Positions 1 to 6,258 of a DNA stretch of 7,388 nucleotides are shown piece after piece. This DNA is from Burkholderiales bacterium. GTDB lineage: Bacteria > Pseudomonadota > Gammaproteobacteria > Burkholderiales > JAEUOS01. The stretch spans positions 1 through 7,388 of the forward strand of contig CANGUJ010000187.1 in the NCBI GenBank assembly GCA_947456845.1. The letters run 5' to 3'. The translations under genes and the position numbers were made by a program. The first letter of the stretch is position 1. The number at the start of each line of letters is the position of its first letter. The notes under the pieces are model-generated. The model did no database searches. It saw only the letters and a list, made by a program, of their open reading frames with translations, and was not told the origin of the DNA.

Positions 1-300
1 CTCGGGGGCGCCATGCCGAAAACCGAAATTGCGCACGTACAGCAGCGCGCCGTCGTGAGTACGCATGGTAAAACGGGCCTCGAGCTGGGCCACGCCGTCG
101 TTTCGGATGACCTGCCAGTCCGCGCCGCCTTCGAGGACCGTGCCGGCCAGGCGCGCACCGCTGAAGTCGCCGCCGGTGATGTTGATGATGCGGCGCTCGC
201 CGCCGGCCTGCGGTGTGGCGCCGAACAGCTGCGGCGACGCCACCGTGATGGACGCCCGGTACAGCAGCTCCAGCCTGGGGACAACCGGTTCGAAGCCCAC
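1..300 (-). CDS. DUF3237 (UPF0311) family protein, partial
   Basis: The 100 codons visible translate without a stop and the gene runs off the left edge, so its C-terminus is missing. The stretch at residues about 50-96 (GARLAGTVLEGGADWQV, then VAQLEARFTMRTHDGALLYV) is the characteristic core of the DUF3237/UPF0311 family, small beta-barrel-like proteins of unknown function that often sit in aromatic-degradation gene clusters. I chose the GTG at 300 because a GGAGG sits at 307-311, six bases upstream, inside the end of the DUF2783 gene. The start lies one base after that gene's TGA, so the two are probably translationally coupled. It is the fifth gene of the operon. The family assignment is by recognition of conserved segments. 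A biochemical role is unknown, and I infer only that it serves the same pathway as its neighbours. Confidence 0.85.
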   Translation of the reverse strand, partial: MGFEPVVPRLELLYRASITVASPQLFGATPQAGGERRIINITGGDFSGARLAGTVLEGGADWQVIRNDGVAQLEARFTMRTHDGALLYVRNFGFRHGAPE

Positions 301-301
301 C

Positions 302-511
302 TCAGGCCTCCGGCGGGCTGTAAGGACCAAACAGCCTTCGTGCGGCATCGACACATTCGGCCAGCACGGCGCCGTCACCGACCTGATTGGCCAGCAACAG
401 CAGCAGCCGTGCGTTCAATTGCGCACTTTGCGCCTCGTCCAAGCCGTGGTGCGCGGCGATGAGGCGCTCGTAGAATGCATCGTGATCGGTGAAGTTGAGT
501 TCGGTCTTCAT
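302..511 (-). CDS. DUF2783 family small protein
   Basis: A 69-residue acidic, largely helical protein with no signal peptide or membrane segment. It carries the family hallmark: DHDAFYERLIAAHHGLD (residues 9-25) followed by SAQLNARLLLLLANQVGD (29-46), which matches the DUF2783 pattern of an aromatic/His-rich first half and an NARLxLLLAN helix. Its ATG overlaps the TGA of the FAD monooxygenase gene in an ATGA quartet, a classic sign of translational coupling. From general knowledge, genes of this family commonly lie next to class A flavin monooxygenases of this type. An accessory or stabilising subunit for the hydroxylase is a reasonable inference but is not shown by the sequence. Length is normal for the family. 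Confidence 0.88.
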   Translation of the reverse strand: MKTELNFTDHDAFYERLIAAHHGLDEAQSAQLNARLLLLLANQVGDGAVLAECVDAARRLFGPYSPPEA

Positions 512-2211
512 GCGCGCTCCGGTTGAAGGCGGCCATGGAGCGCACCGCGCAAGGCGCGGCTTACCTTCGCCGCATCAGGATTCTCGATACGCGCCGCCAG
601 GTGCATGTCGGGCCTGAGCAGCCAGAAGATCGGCTTGCCGCGCGCCGCGCCGAGCGCCGCGCCAAGCTTGCCGGCCGGATCCTCGAGCACCGACAGGCCG
701 AGCGCTGCCCGGCCCAGCTCCAGCATGCGCAAGACCGGCGCCTCGCGATTGGCCAGGCGAATAACCGCCGCGGCCAGCGCGGGCAGGGCGCCGCTCCAGA
801 TGCCGACGAAGGCCGGCCCATTGCGAAAAAGGTCGACGAGCGTGCCGGCCTGGCCATCCGGAAGGCCGACCGGAACGTTTTGCACCGCCTCGCCGACGGC
901 CACGCCGCGCACCTTGTGCCTTTGCGCCCGCGAGGTCGGGGGCTGGCCGTAGATATACGAATTGGACAGGCGACCGGTATTGCACAGGCTGCGCGCGAAT
1001 GGGTGTTCCTTGGCCAGGCTGATGGCCGCGTCGCGCAGCAGCTTTTCCGCCGGCGACTCCGGCTGCAGGAAGCGTGCGGTGCGCCGGGTGGTCATGATGT
1101 TGAACTGCGCCGCCGGCCGGCGCTCGGCGGAGTAGCTGTCGAGCAGGGCTTCCGGGGCGCGCCCTGAGAGCACCAGCGCCAGTTTCCAGCCCAGGTTGTC
1201 GGCGTCCTGGATGCCGCTGTTGCCGCCGCGCGCGCCGAAAGGGCTCATGGCATGCGCGCTGTCACCGAGGAACAAGGTGCGACCGGCCCGGAAGTTGTCG
1301 ATCAGCTGGGCGCGGTAGGAATAGGGACCGACCCAGACCAGTTCGAATTCGACGTCTTCGCCCAGCTGCCGGCGCACCCGCTCGGCCGCCACTTCCGGCC
1401 TGCTCACGTGCTCGATATCGGTTTCCGGCCCCATCTGGAAATCCAGGCGCCACACATCGTCTGCCATCAGGTGCTGCCAGACGGCGCGGTTGTCGTTGAA
1501 CGGCGCCTCCACCCAGGTCCAGCGCTCGATCGGCAGGGGCTCCTTGAAACGCACATCGGAAATGCACCAGCGGTCGATCCCGCGCGCCTGATGGGTGTCC
1601 AGCCGCAGGCAATCCCGTATGAAGCTGTTGACGCCCGAACAGTCGCAGACCCAGTCGGCCTCGAGAACATACCTGCCAGCCGGTGTTTCAACCTCGATGC
1701 GTGCGCCGTCCGCCAGGGTCTCAAACCCAACCACCTTCGACTTCCAGCGCAGGTCGGTGCGTCCGATTTCGATAACGCGGTCGACCATGAACCATTCAAG
1801 ATAGAACTGCTGCAGGTTGATGAAGGGCGGCTGGCGCGAATCCGAGGTGCTGCTGGCGTCGAATTCATAGACCACCTCGCTTCCGGCGAGCGTCTTCCCG
1901 ACTGACCAGACCACCCCTTTCGCGCGGATGCGCTCGTAGATGCCCAGCCGGTCCATCATCTCCAGGGTTTTCTGGGCGTACACGATGCCTCGCGAGGAGG
2001 CGCCGCGCACGCCGATGGTGTTGTCGTCATCGAGCACCACGGTGGCGACACCCCGTTCGGCCAGGTCGCAGGCCAGGGCGAGGCCGGACAACCCCGCGCC
2101 GACGATGACCACCGGATAACGCCTGACCTCGTCCGCCGTGAGGTCGCCCGGAGCGGTGAATTCATACTCGGGCAGAATGTAGCCGCCCGGCTGCAACGCG
2201 GTATCGGACAT
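508..2211 (-). CDS. FAD-dependent aromatic hydroxylase-like monooxygenase
   Basis: A 567-residue class A flavoprotein monooxygenase of the PheA/TfdB/MhpA type, expected to hydroxylate a phenolic substrate using NAD(P)H and O2 in the cytoplasm. In order: an N-terminal extension (1-32), a Rossmann FAD-binding fold with GAGLSG at 38-43 and an acidic end of strand 2 (D61-D63), a substrate domain, and the second FAD motif GRTLFLGDSAHAMSPFGARG around 310-329 (GD at 316-317) followed by NSGIQDADNLGWKLA. The C-terminal 435-560 resembles the thioredoxin-like domain of phenol hydroxylases. The middle motif, normally C-D-G-x-x-S-x-x-R, reads CSGVNSFIR at 191-199, so the Asp of the DG motif is Ser192. 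It starts 12 nt after the aldolase gene with only a weak G-rich ribosome site, and its TGA overlaps the DUF2783 start. The family is secure; the substrate is unknown. Confidence 0.93.
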   Translation of the reverse strand: MSDTALQPGGYILPEYEFTAPGDLTADEVRRYPVVIVGAGLSGLALACDLAERGVATVVLDDDNTIGVRGASSRGIVYAQKTLEMMDRLGIYERIRAKGVVWSVGKTLAGSEVVYEFDASSTSDSRQPPFINLQQFYLEWFMVDRVIEIGRTDLRWKSKVVGFETLADGARIEVETPAGRYVLEADWVCDCSGVNSFIRDCLRLDTHQARGIDRWCISDVRFKEPLPIERWTWVEAPFNDNRAVWQHLMADDVWRLDFQMGPETDIEHVSRPEVAAERVRRQLGEDVEFELVWVGPYSYRAQLIDNFRAGRTLFLGDSAHAMSPFGARGGNSGIQDADNLGWKLALVLSGRAPEALLDSYSAERRPAAQFNIMTTRRTARFLQPESPAEKLLRDAAISLAKEHPFARSLCNTGRLSNSYIYGQPPTSRAQRHKVRGVAVGEAVQNVPVGLPDGQAGTLVDLFRNGPAFVGIWSGALPALAAAVIRLANREAPVLRMLELGRAALGLSVLEDPAGKLGAALGAARGKPIFWLLRPDMHLAARIENPDAAKVSRALRGALHGRLQPERA

Positions 2212-2223
2212 GCGCGACCCCGG

Positions 2224-3012
2224 TCAGATCAGGGAATCGTAGGACACCACCCCGGCGCGCCGCACCATGGCGTCGAACACCTTTTGCTGCAATTGTCCCT
2301 GCGGGTCGACAGAGCGGTGGTTGCGATGCGCCGATGCCGCGATGGCATCGACCGACGGGATGCGGTTGGCGCCGGGGATGCCGCCTGCCGCCAGTTGTAT
2401 CTCGCAGGCCCGGTTGAGCGTCCAGAGCAGGAAGAAGGCCACCGGCACACTCTCTTCGCATGCCAGGAGGCCGTGATTGCGCAGGATCAGGCAGTGCTTG
2501 TCGCCCATGCTGCCGACCAGGCGGGCCTGCTCGTCGGTGCGGGTGGTGACCCCTTCGTAGTCGTGGTAGGCGATATCCCCCCACAACTGCGCAGCATAGA
2601 AGTTGTCGTACGACAAACCGGCTTCCTTGCAGGCCACCGCCATGCCCGCGGTGGTATGAATGTGCATGATGCAATGCGCGTCATCGCGCGCAGCGTGGAT
2701 GGCGCTGTGGATCACGAACCCGGCCCGGTTGACCGTGTAGGGCGTCGCATCCACCGGCTCGCCGTCGATGCCCACCTTGATGAGGTTGGTGGCGCTGACC
2801 TCGCTGTAGTGCAGGCCGAACGGGTTGATCAGGTAATGGCGGGGGCAGCCAGGCTGCTGCGGCACCCGCACGGTGATGTGGTTGAAGATCAGTTCGGTCC
2901 AGCCCAGGAATGCGAATACCCGGTAGCAGGCGGCCAGTTCCAGGCGGGCCTTCCATTCGCCCTCGCCCATGTGTGCGGGCCGTGCCTGCAACGCCGAAGA
3001 GAATTTGTCCAT
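2224..3012 (-). CDS. Class II aldolase/adducin family protein
   Basis: A 262-residue cytoplasmic protein of the class II aldolase/adducin fold, whose enzymes use a divalent metal, usually zinc, for C-C cleavage, epimerisation or decarboxylation. The metal ligands are visible: HIH at 117-119 and NHG at 179-181 (H180). The flanking conserved text fits the family (NPFGLHYSEV at 63-72, NRAGFVIHSAIH at 95-106, GLLACEESVP at 181-190). By my eye alignment the catalytic Glu of L-fuculose-1-phosphate aldolase (E73) falls on glycine 98, so ordinary retro-aldol chemistry is doubtful. Some relatives in aromatic pathways act as decarboxylases of dihydroxyaromatic acids, which would suit the neighbouring hydroxylase. 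The start is fixed by AAGGAG at 3021-3026, eight bases upstream of the ATG. It begins 19 nt after the reductase gene and ends 12 nt before the monooxygenase. Confidence 0.92.
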   Translation of the reverse strand: MDKFSSALQARPAHMGEGEWKARLELAACYRVFAFLGWTELIFNHITVRVPQQPGCPRHYLINPFGLHYSEVSATNLIKVGIDGEPVDATPYTVNRAGFVIHSAIHAARDDAHCIMHIHTTAGMAVACKEAGLSYDNFYAAQLWGDIAYHDYEGVTTRTDEQARLVGSMGDKHCLILRNHGLLACEESVPVAFFLLWTLNRACEIQLAAGGIPGANRIPSVDAIAASAHRNHRSVDPQGQLQQKVFDAMVRRAGVVSYDSLI

Positions 3013-3020
3013 GCGGTTGT

Positions 3021-3026
3021 CTCCTT
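3021..3026 (-). promoter_or_regulatory. Strong ribosome binding site for the aldolase-family gene
   Basis: AAGGAG on the minus strand, eight bases before the ATG at 3012, in the 19-nt gap after the reductase stop. It is the best Shine-Dalgarno sequence in the operon and fixes the start of the aldolase-family gene. Confidence 0.8.
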
Positions 3027-3031
3027 GTTGT

Positions 3032-4018
3032 TCAGTAGGGCGGAACGTTGCGCGACAGCTCGGAAATCAAGCCATGCAGTGCGCTCGTCAAAGGCACGGG
3101 CACCCCGGCCTTTTCCGCCAGTTCAATGAACGCACCGACGATGGCATCCACCTCCATCTTGCGCCCGAGTTCGATGTCCTGATGCATCGACACCTTGACC
3201 GGCCCGATGGACTGCGCAATCTCCAGCCGCCGTTCGACATCGACCAGTTGCCGGATGCCATAGGCGTCGGCCACGCGCATCATTTCATGCATCACCGAGC
3301 GGATGAAGGCGATGAGTTCGGGATTGGCGCAAATCCTGTCCATGCGTGCGCGGGTGAGCGCGGCCACCGGGTTGAACGACGTGTTGCCGATCAGCTTCAT
3401 CCAGATCTCGTCGCGGATGCGCTCGCTGACCCTGGGCTCGAGGCCGGCGCGGTGCAGGGCATCGGCCAGGCCGTTCAGGCGCCTGGACAGGCTGCCGTCG
3501 GGTTCGCCAAGCACGAAGGTCTTCTGGCCGTTCCATGTGACTTCGCCCGGCGCGGTGACTTCCCCCGAGGCATGCACCACGCAGCCGAGTACGCGATGCG
3601 GGTCCAGCAGCCCGAAAAGCCGGCCCTCGGGATCAAGCCGCTGTATCGGCTGGCCGTCGAAGCGACCGCCTTCGCGAAAGAAATACCACCATGGCAGCCC
3701 GTTGATGGCCGGTACCACGACCGTCTCGGGCTCGATCAGGGGCGCAAGCCGGCCCAGCATGTCCGGAATCTGGTGGGCCTTGAGCGTAATGATGACCGCA
3801 TCCTGCCGGCCGACCCGCGCGGCAAGCGTCGCGGGGCTTTCCTCAGCCGCCAACGGCACATTGATGACGCCCTCCGGCGACTTGAGCGTCAGCCCGTCCG
3901 CCCGGATCGCCGCGAGGTGTTTGCCGCGTGCGATCACGCTGGTGGAAAAACCTCCATGCGCCAGGCGTGCGGCCAGCATGCCGCCGATGGCCCCGGCACC
4001 CACGACGCAGATTTTCAT
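3032..4018 (-). CDS. Ketopantoate reductase family (ApbA/PanE) dehydrogenase
   Basis: A 328-residue NADPH-dependent reductase of the ketopantoate reductase family, which reduces 2-oxo acids to 2-hydroxy acids. The N-terminal Rossmann fold begins at residue 1 (MKICVVGAGAIGG, GxGxxG at 7-12). NG at 106-107 corresponds to the family's substrate-binding Asn. In the C-terminal helical domain, K208 in EIWMKLIGNTSFNP and E289 in QDIELGRKMEVDAI align with catalytic Lys176 and Glu256 of E. coli PanE. I chose the ATG at 4018 because the protein then begins exactly at the first beta strand; a GTG two codons upstream (4024) is possible. It is the first gene of the operon, downstream of the palindromic promoter region. 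Because it leads a catabolic-looking operon, its substrate may well be a pathway oxo-acid rather than ketopantoate, so I give no panE symbol. Confidence 0.92.
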   Translation of the reverse strand: MKICVVGAGAIGGMLAARLAHGGFSTSVIARGKHLAAIRADGLTLKSPEGVINVPLAAEESPATLAARVGRQDAVIITLKAHQIPDMLGRLAPLIEPETVVVPAINGLPWWYFFREGGRFDGQPIQRLDPEGRLFGLLDPHRVLGCVVHASGEVTAPGEVTWNGQKTFVLGEPDGSLSRRLNGLADALHRAGLEPRVSERIRDEIWMKLIGNTSFNPVAALTRARMDRICANPELIAFIRSVMHEMMRVADAYGIRQLVDVERRLEIAQSIGPVKVSMHQDIELGRKMEVDAIVGAFIELAEKAGVPVPLTSALHGLISELSRNVPPY

Positions 4019-4049
4019 CGGCACGCACCCAGGTAATCATTTAATCCCG

Positions 4050-4066
4050 CGTCGGATTATCCGACG
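4050..4066. promoter_or_regulatory. 17-bp perfect palindrome, probable operator
   Basis: CGTCGGATTATCCGACG is a perfect inverted repeat with 8-bp arms around one central base. A third TTCGGAT half-site follows at 4069-4075. It covers the candidate -10 of the catabolic operon, so a bound dimer would block RNA polymerase. The compact AT-centred layout resembles operators of FCD-type GntR repressors in general, but no such gene is in this window, and the identity of the binding protein is unknown. Confidence 0.55.
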
Positions 4067-4084
4067 AATTCGGATCGATGAGTA
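4056..4084 (-). promoter_or_regulatory. Candidate sigma70 promoter of the catabolic operon
   Basis: Reading the minus strand, GATAAT (4061-4056) matches the -10 consensus at five of six bases, and TACTCA (4084-4079) is a weak -35 (three of six) at the ideal 17-bp spacing. Transcription would begin near 4049, giving a leader of about 30 nt before the reductase ATG at 4018. The weak -35 suggests a need for an activator, and the -10 is buried in a perfect palindrome. The motif match is by eye. Confidence 0.45.
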
Positions 4085-4100
4085 CTATGCAGCCTGCGCG

Positions 4101-4122
4101 CGGCTGGTCACCGGCTGGTCAC
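4101..4122. repeat. Tandem 11-bp direct repeat with GGTCACC sites
   Basis: CGGCTGGTCAC occurs twice back to back (4101-4111 and 4112-4122) without a mismatch. Each copy includes the near-palindrome GGTCACC, and the second extends to the perfect dyad CTGGTCACCAG (4115-4125). The 11-bp period places the two sites on the same face of the helix. Their centres would lie near -60 and -71 relative to the proposed start site at about 4049, a typical position for an activator. Confidence 0.6.
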
Positions 4123-4239
4123 CAGGCCTGCGGCGATCATCCCGCCCCTATCACGTGCAACGCGGGGGCTTCCCGCACCGCCTGCGGCCAGGCCGATGCC
4201 GTCGACATGCAAGCTCGACGCCCGCGCTTGTAGGACATA

Positions 4240-4980
4240 TCAGTCGTTGCAATGCCCGCCCCATCCCTGCTTGCCGAGTCCGGCAAGGCTTTCACCGCCG
4301 ACCACGCTCCCCCGCGACCCGACAGGCGGCAGGGCGCCCACCCGGCACAGGAGCTTGCGCAGGTTGGGTTCGGCGGTCTTGCTGAGGATACTCCTGACAT
4401 GCGTGCGGACGGTATGCACACTGCTGCCGATGGCCTGCGCAGCCTCGACGGTGCTGCACCCGTCGCGCAGCATGTTCAGCACAAGCTGTTCTGCCGGCGT
4501 CAGGCCGTGTGAGCGCGCGAACGATTGCAACGTAATGCTCCCCCGGCTCTCCATGGCATCGAACACGATCGCCACCAGTCCGGCGCGGTCCTGCCCGTAC
4601 TCGGGCGTGGGCAGAAGCGATACGGCGAACGGCGCGGACCGCCGGCACAGCGTCAGATACTCCCTGCGGCACTGGAAAGCGCGCTGCAGCGATTGATTCC
4701 AGCCAGGCACGTCAAATTGATCGACCGGCGCCACAACCCCGCGCGCCAGTTGCAGCGCCCGGCCTGCCTTCAAATGCGCACGTGCCGCCGAGTTCGAACC
4801 CACGAGATTTCCCGCCGGGCAAACCCAGGCGATCCCGAACGACAGGCAGTCCAGCAGGCACAGGGCGTCGTTCAACGTGACCTGGGGCGTTCCGATCGAT
4901 GGGATGACGGTCCGCCCGCACGTTTCGGGCGATTCGGCGCCCAGGTGCCCAAAGTCGCTCAAGACCCCGAGTGGCAGCAT
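4240..4980 (-). CDS. LuxR-type helix-turn-helix transcriptional regulator
   Basis: A 246-residue regulator. Residues about 158-215 form a LuxR/GerE DNA-binding domain: GLTPAEQLVLNMLRDG, then STVEAAQAIGSSVHTVRTHVRSIL, which contains the recognition helix. Residues about 36-150 (LLDCLSFGIAWVCPAGNLVGSNSAA and onward) look like a PAS-like sensor domain, but no ligand can be inferred. I chose the ATG at 4980 because AAGGA and GAGG lie just upstream (4983-4993); a GTG at 5079 would add 33 unconserved residues and has no ribosome site. After the HTH there is an unusual Gly-rich tail of about 26 residues (GSRGSVVGG to GWGGHCND). The gene lies 221 nt upstream of the catabolic operon in the same direction, so control of that operon is plausible but unproven. 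No aspartate-phosphorylated receiver domain is seen. Confidence 0.88.
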   Translation of the reverse strand: MLPLGVLSDFGHLGAESPETCGRTVIPSIGTPQVTLNDALCLLDCLSFGIAWVCPAGNLVGSNSAARAHLKAGRALQLARGVVAPVDQFDVPGWNQSLQRAFQCRREYLTLCRRSAPFAVSLLPTPEYGQDRAGLVAIVFDAMESRGSITLQSFARSHGLTPAEQLVLNMLRDGCSTVEAAQAIGSSVHTVRTHVRSILSKTAEPNLRKLLCRVGALPPVGSRGSVVGGESLAGLGKQGWGGHCND

Positions 4981-5100
4981 TTTCCTTGACCTCACGACAG
5001 TTGATGATGAGGCGAAGGTTAGGAAAACCCCGGGCGGCCGTCGCCGCGCTAATGCACACGGCCGATGTGACTTATTCACGTTCAGTCCCGCAGCGCCTCA

Positions 5101-5118
5101 GCATTCCGGACGGAATGC
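5101..5118. repeat. 18-bp dyad between the hydrolase and LuxR genes
   Basis: GCATTCC (5101-5107), four bases, then GGAATGC (5112-5118) form a perfect 7-bp stem with a GGAC loop; as DNA the arms extend to 8 bp. It begins 20 nt after the stop of the SGNH hydrolase gene. No U-tract follows on the minus strand, so it is either a weak or Rho-assisted terminator stem, or an operator for the LuxR gene, which starts about 120 nt downstream. The rest of 4981-5137 shows no convincing promoter to me. Confidence 0.45.
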
Positions 5119-5137
5119 CGGCGTTAACCCCGCCGTC

Positions 5138-6247
5138 CTACGGAAGCGGCGGCGGAACATTTACCTTCGCGAGGCGCGCGCGGATGTCTGCAAACCTGCC
5201 GTCCGGGTTGGCCTTCGCCCAGTCGGCAAGCCGCGCGAGAATGGCCTCGCCCAATTCCGCGGCGCCCTGCGCGTTGGGATGGCCGAGGGATGCCCAGTAC
5301 CAGGGACTCCACCGGGTGAACCGGCGGCACGCGCCCAACCTGAAGTCGCGCAGCGAATCCTCGGGGCACATGCCGCGCAGGTCCACTCCCCAGACCCATG
5401 GACGGCCCGCATTGGCCGCATTGAACGGCTGATAGGCGTCCGCTTCCGCGAAGATGATGCGCGCATCCTCCGCCGCATGCTCCCGCCCGCGCCTAGCGAG
5501 ATCGGTCTTGTTTGCCGCTTCGACCGCCCGCTGCAACGCCGATGCGGTTTCCATCCGGAACATGACGTTTCGCTCGAACACTCGATCCAGCGCCCGCCTT
5601 CTTCGCCAGACAATGAACAGGACCATCTGCCTGGCGAAATAAGTGTCGAGCACGGCAGACTTGGTTTCGCTGCTGAGGCTCTGCATGTAGCCCGGCACAA
5701 CGATACATGCGTTGGGAAACTTTTCGGCAACCCGTTCCAGCAGGGCTTTCATGTCGGCGTAACAGTGGCGTTCGATCTTCGCCTTGAGCCGGTGGAGGCT
5801 GGTGCTCGGACGCATGTACCAAACCGCGCCGATATCGTTTCCCCCGCCGTTGATCAGGACCAGATCCACCGTTCGCGGTGAGTCGTCAAACGACTCGACC
5901 TGTTGGACCACGCTCGGCTCGGCACTGGCGATCTCGTTGCCGATCCCGGGCCTGATCCAGGGGGGCACGGAGCGCAAACCGAACAGCAGTCCAGCGAGAC
6001 GTTCGAGGCGGCCGACCACGCGGTCCGACAACGCATCGCGCGCGCCAAGCACCGCGCCGGCATGGGCGTACATCAGCGGGCCGGGTGCTGCGCCCGGCCC
6101 GCCCGGTTCCAGCTTGCGCCAGACGTGATTCGCATAGGTCTGGTGGCGCGGCAACCCCTGCCCCCACATCACGGAGTCGCCGAAACACACCATGCGAAAC
6201 GGCCGTCGTGCGGCCGTTTCGCCTCGTTCCTGCACCTGCAATGCCAT
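5138..6247 (-). CDS. SGNH/GDSL-family hydrolase
   Basis: A 369-residue predicted esterase or acyl hydrolase of the SGNH superfamily. Block I is VCFGDSVMWGQG with nucleophile Ser25; a block II-like Gly follows in YAHAGAVLG (60-68); block III is INGGGNDIG with N137 and D138; block V is SLGHPNAQGA with His323. The Asp normally three residues before that His is Ser320. There is no signal peptide, so a cytoplasmic location is likely; a hydrophobic and arginine-rich stretch (QMVLFIVWRRRR, 207-218) is too short to call a membrane segment. The start is fixed by GAGGAG at 6253-6258, five bases before the ATG. It is longer than the typical 200-250-residue family member because of inserts between blocks. 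The LuxR gene follows 157 nt downstream and the cyclase gene is divergent. The substrate is unknown. Confidence 0.85.
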   Translation of the reverse strand: MALQVQERGETAARRPFRMVCFGDSVMWGQGLPRHQTYANHVWRKLEPGGPGAAPGPLMYAHAGAVLGARDALSDRVVGRLERLAGLLFGLRSVPPWIRPGIGNEIASAEPSVVQQVESFDDSPRTVDLVLINGGGNDIGAVWYMRPSTSLHRLKAKIERHCYADMKALLERVAEKFPNACIVVPGYMQSLSSETKSAVLDTYFARQMVLFIVWRRRRALDRVFERNVMFRMETASALQRAVEAANKTDLARRGREHAAEDARIIFAEADAYQPFNAANAGRPWVWGVDLRGMCPEDSLRDFRLGACRRFTRWSPWYWASLGHPNAQGAAELGEAILARLADWAKANPDGRFADIRARLAKVNVPPPLP

Positions 6248-6252
6248 AACCG

Positions 6253-6258
6253 CTCCTC
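6253..6258 (-). promoter_or_regulatory. Ribosome binding site of the SGNH hydrolase gene
   Basis: GAGGAG on the minus strand, five bases before the ATG at 6247. It supports that start over any internal one. Confidence 0.75.

Larger units (their letters stand above)
4019..4239. other. Intergenic region between the LuxR gene and the catabolic operon
   Basis: This stretch holds the candidate promoter, the palindrome and the tandem repeat listed separately, all within 4049-4125. The part nearer the LuxR stop (4130-4239) has several short GC-rich dyads, such as GCGGG/CCCGC at 4162-4176, but no U-tract, so I cannot call an intrinsic terminator. Confidence 0.5.

Noticed and set aside
4162..4176. 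GCGGG/CCCGC hairpin as the terminator of the LuxR gene
   Set aside because: The stem is only 5 bp and no U-tract follows on the minus strand.
2969..4385. Long plus-strand open frames (355 and 360 codons) opposite the reductase gene
   Set aside because: They lie antisense to a gene with clear motifs, have no recognisable domains, and are rich in Arg/Pro/Ala/His, as expected of shadow frames in high-GC DNA.
4981..5079. GTG start at 5079 extending the LuxR-type protein by 33 residues
   Set aside because: There is no Shine-Dalgarno sequence before it, while the ATG at 4980 is preceded by GAGG and AAGGA, and the extra residues look like translated intergenic DNA.
5066..5080. CRP-like site TGTGA-N5-TCACG
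   Set aside because: The spacing is five instead of six and no clear promoter lies beside it.
4877..5881. Plus-strand frame of 334 codons across the LuxR-hydrolase junction
   Set aside because: It crosses two well-supported minus-strand genes and the spacer between them and shows no family features.
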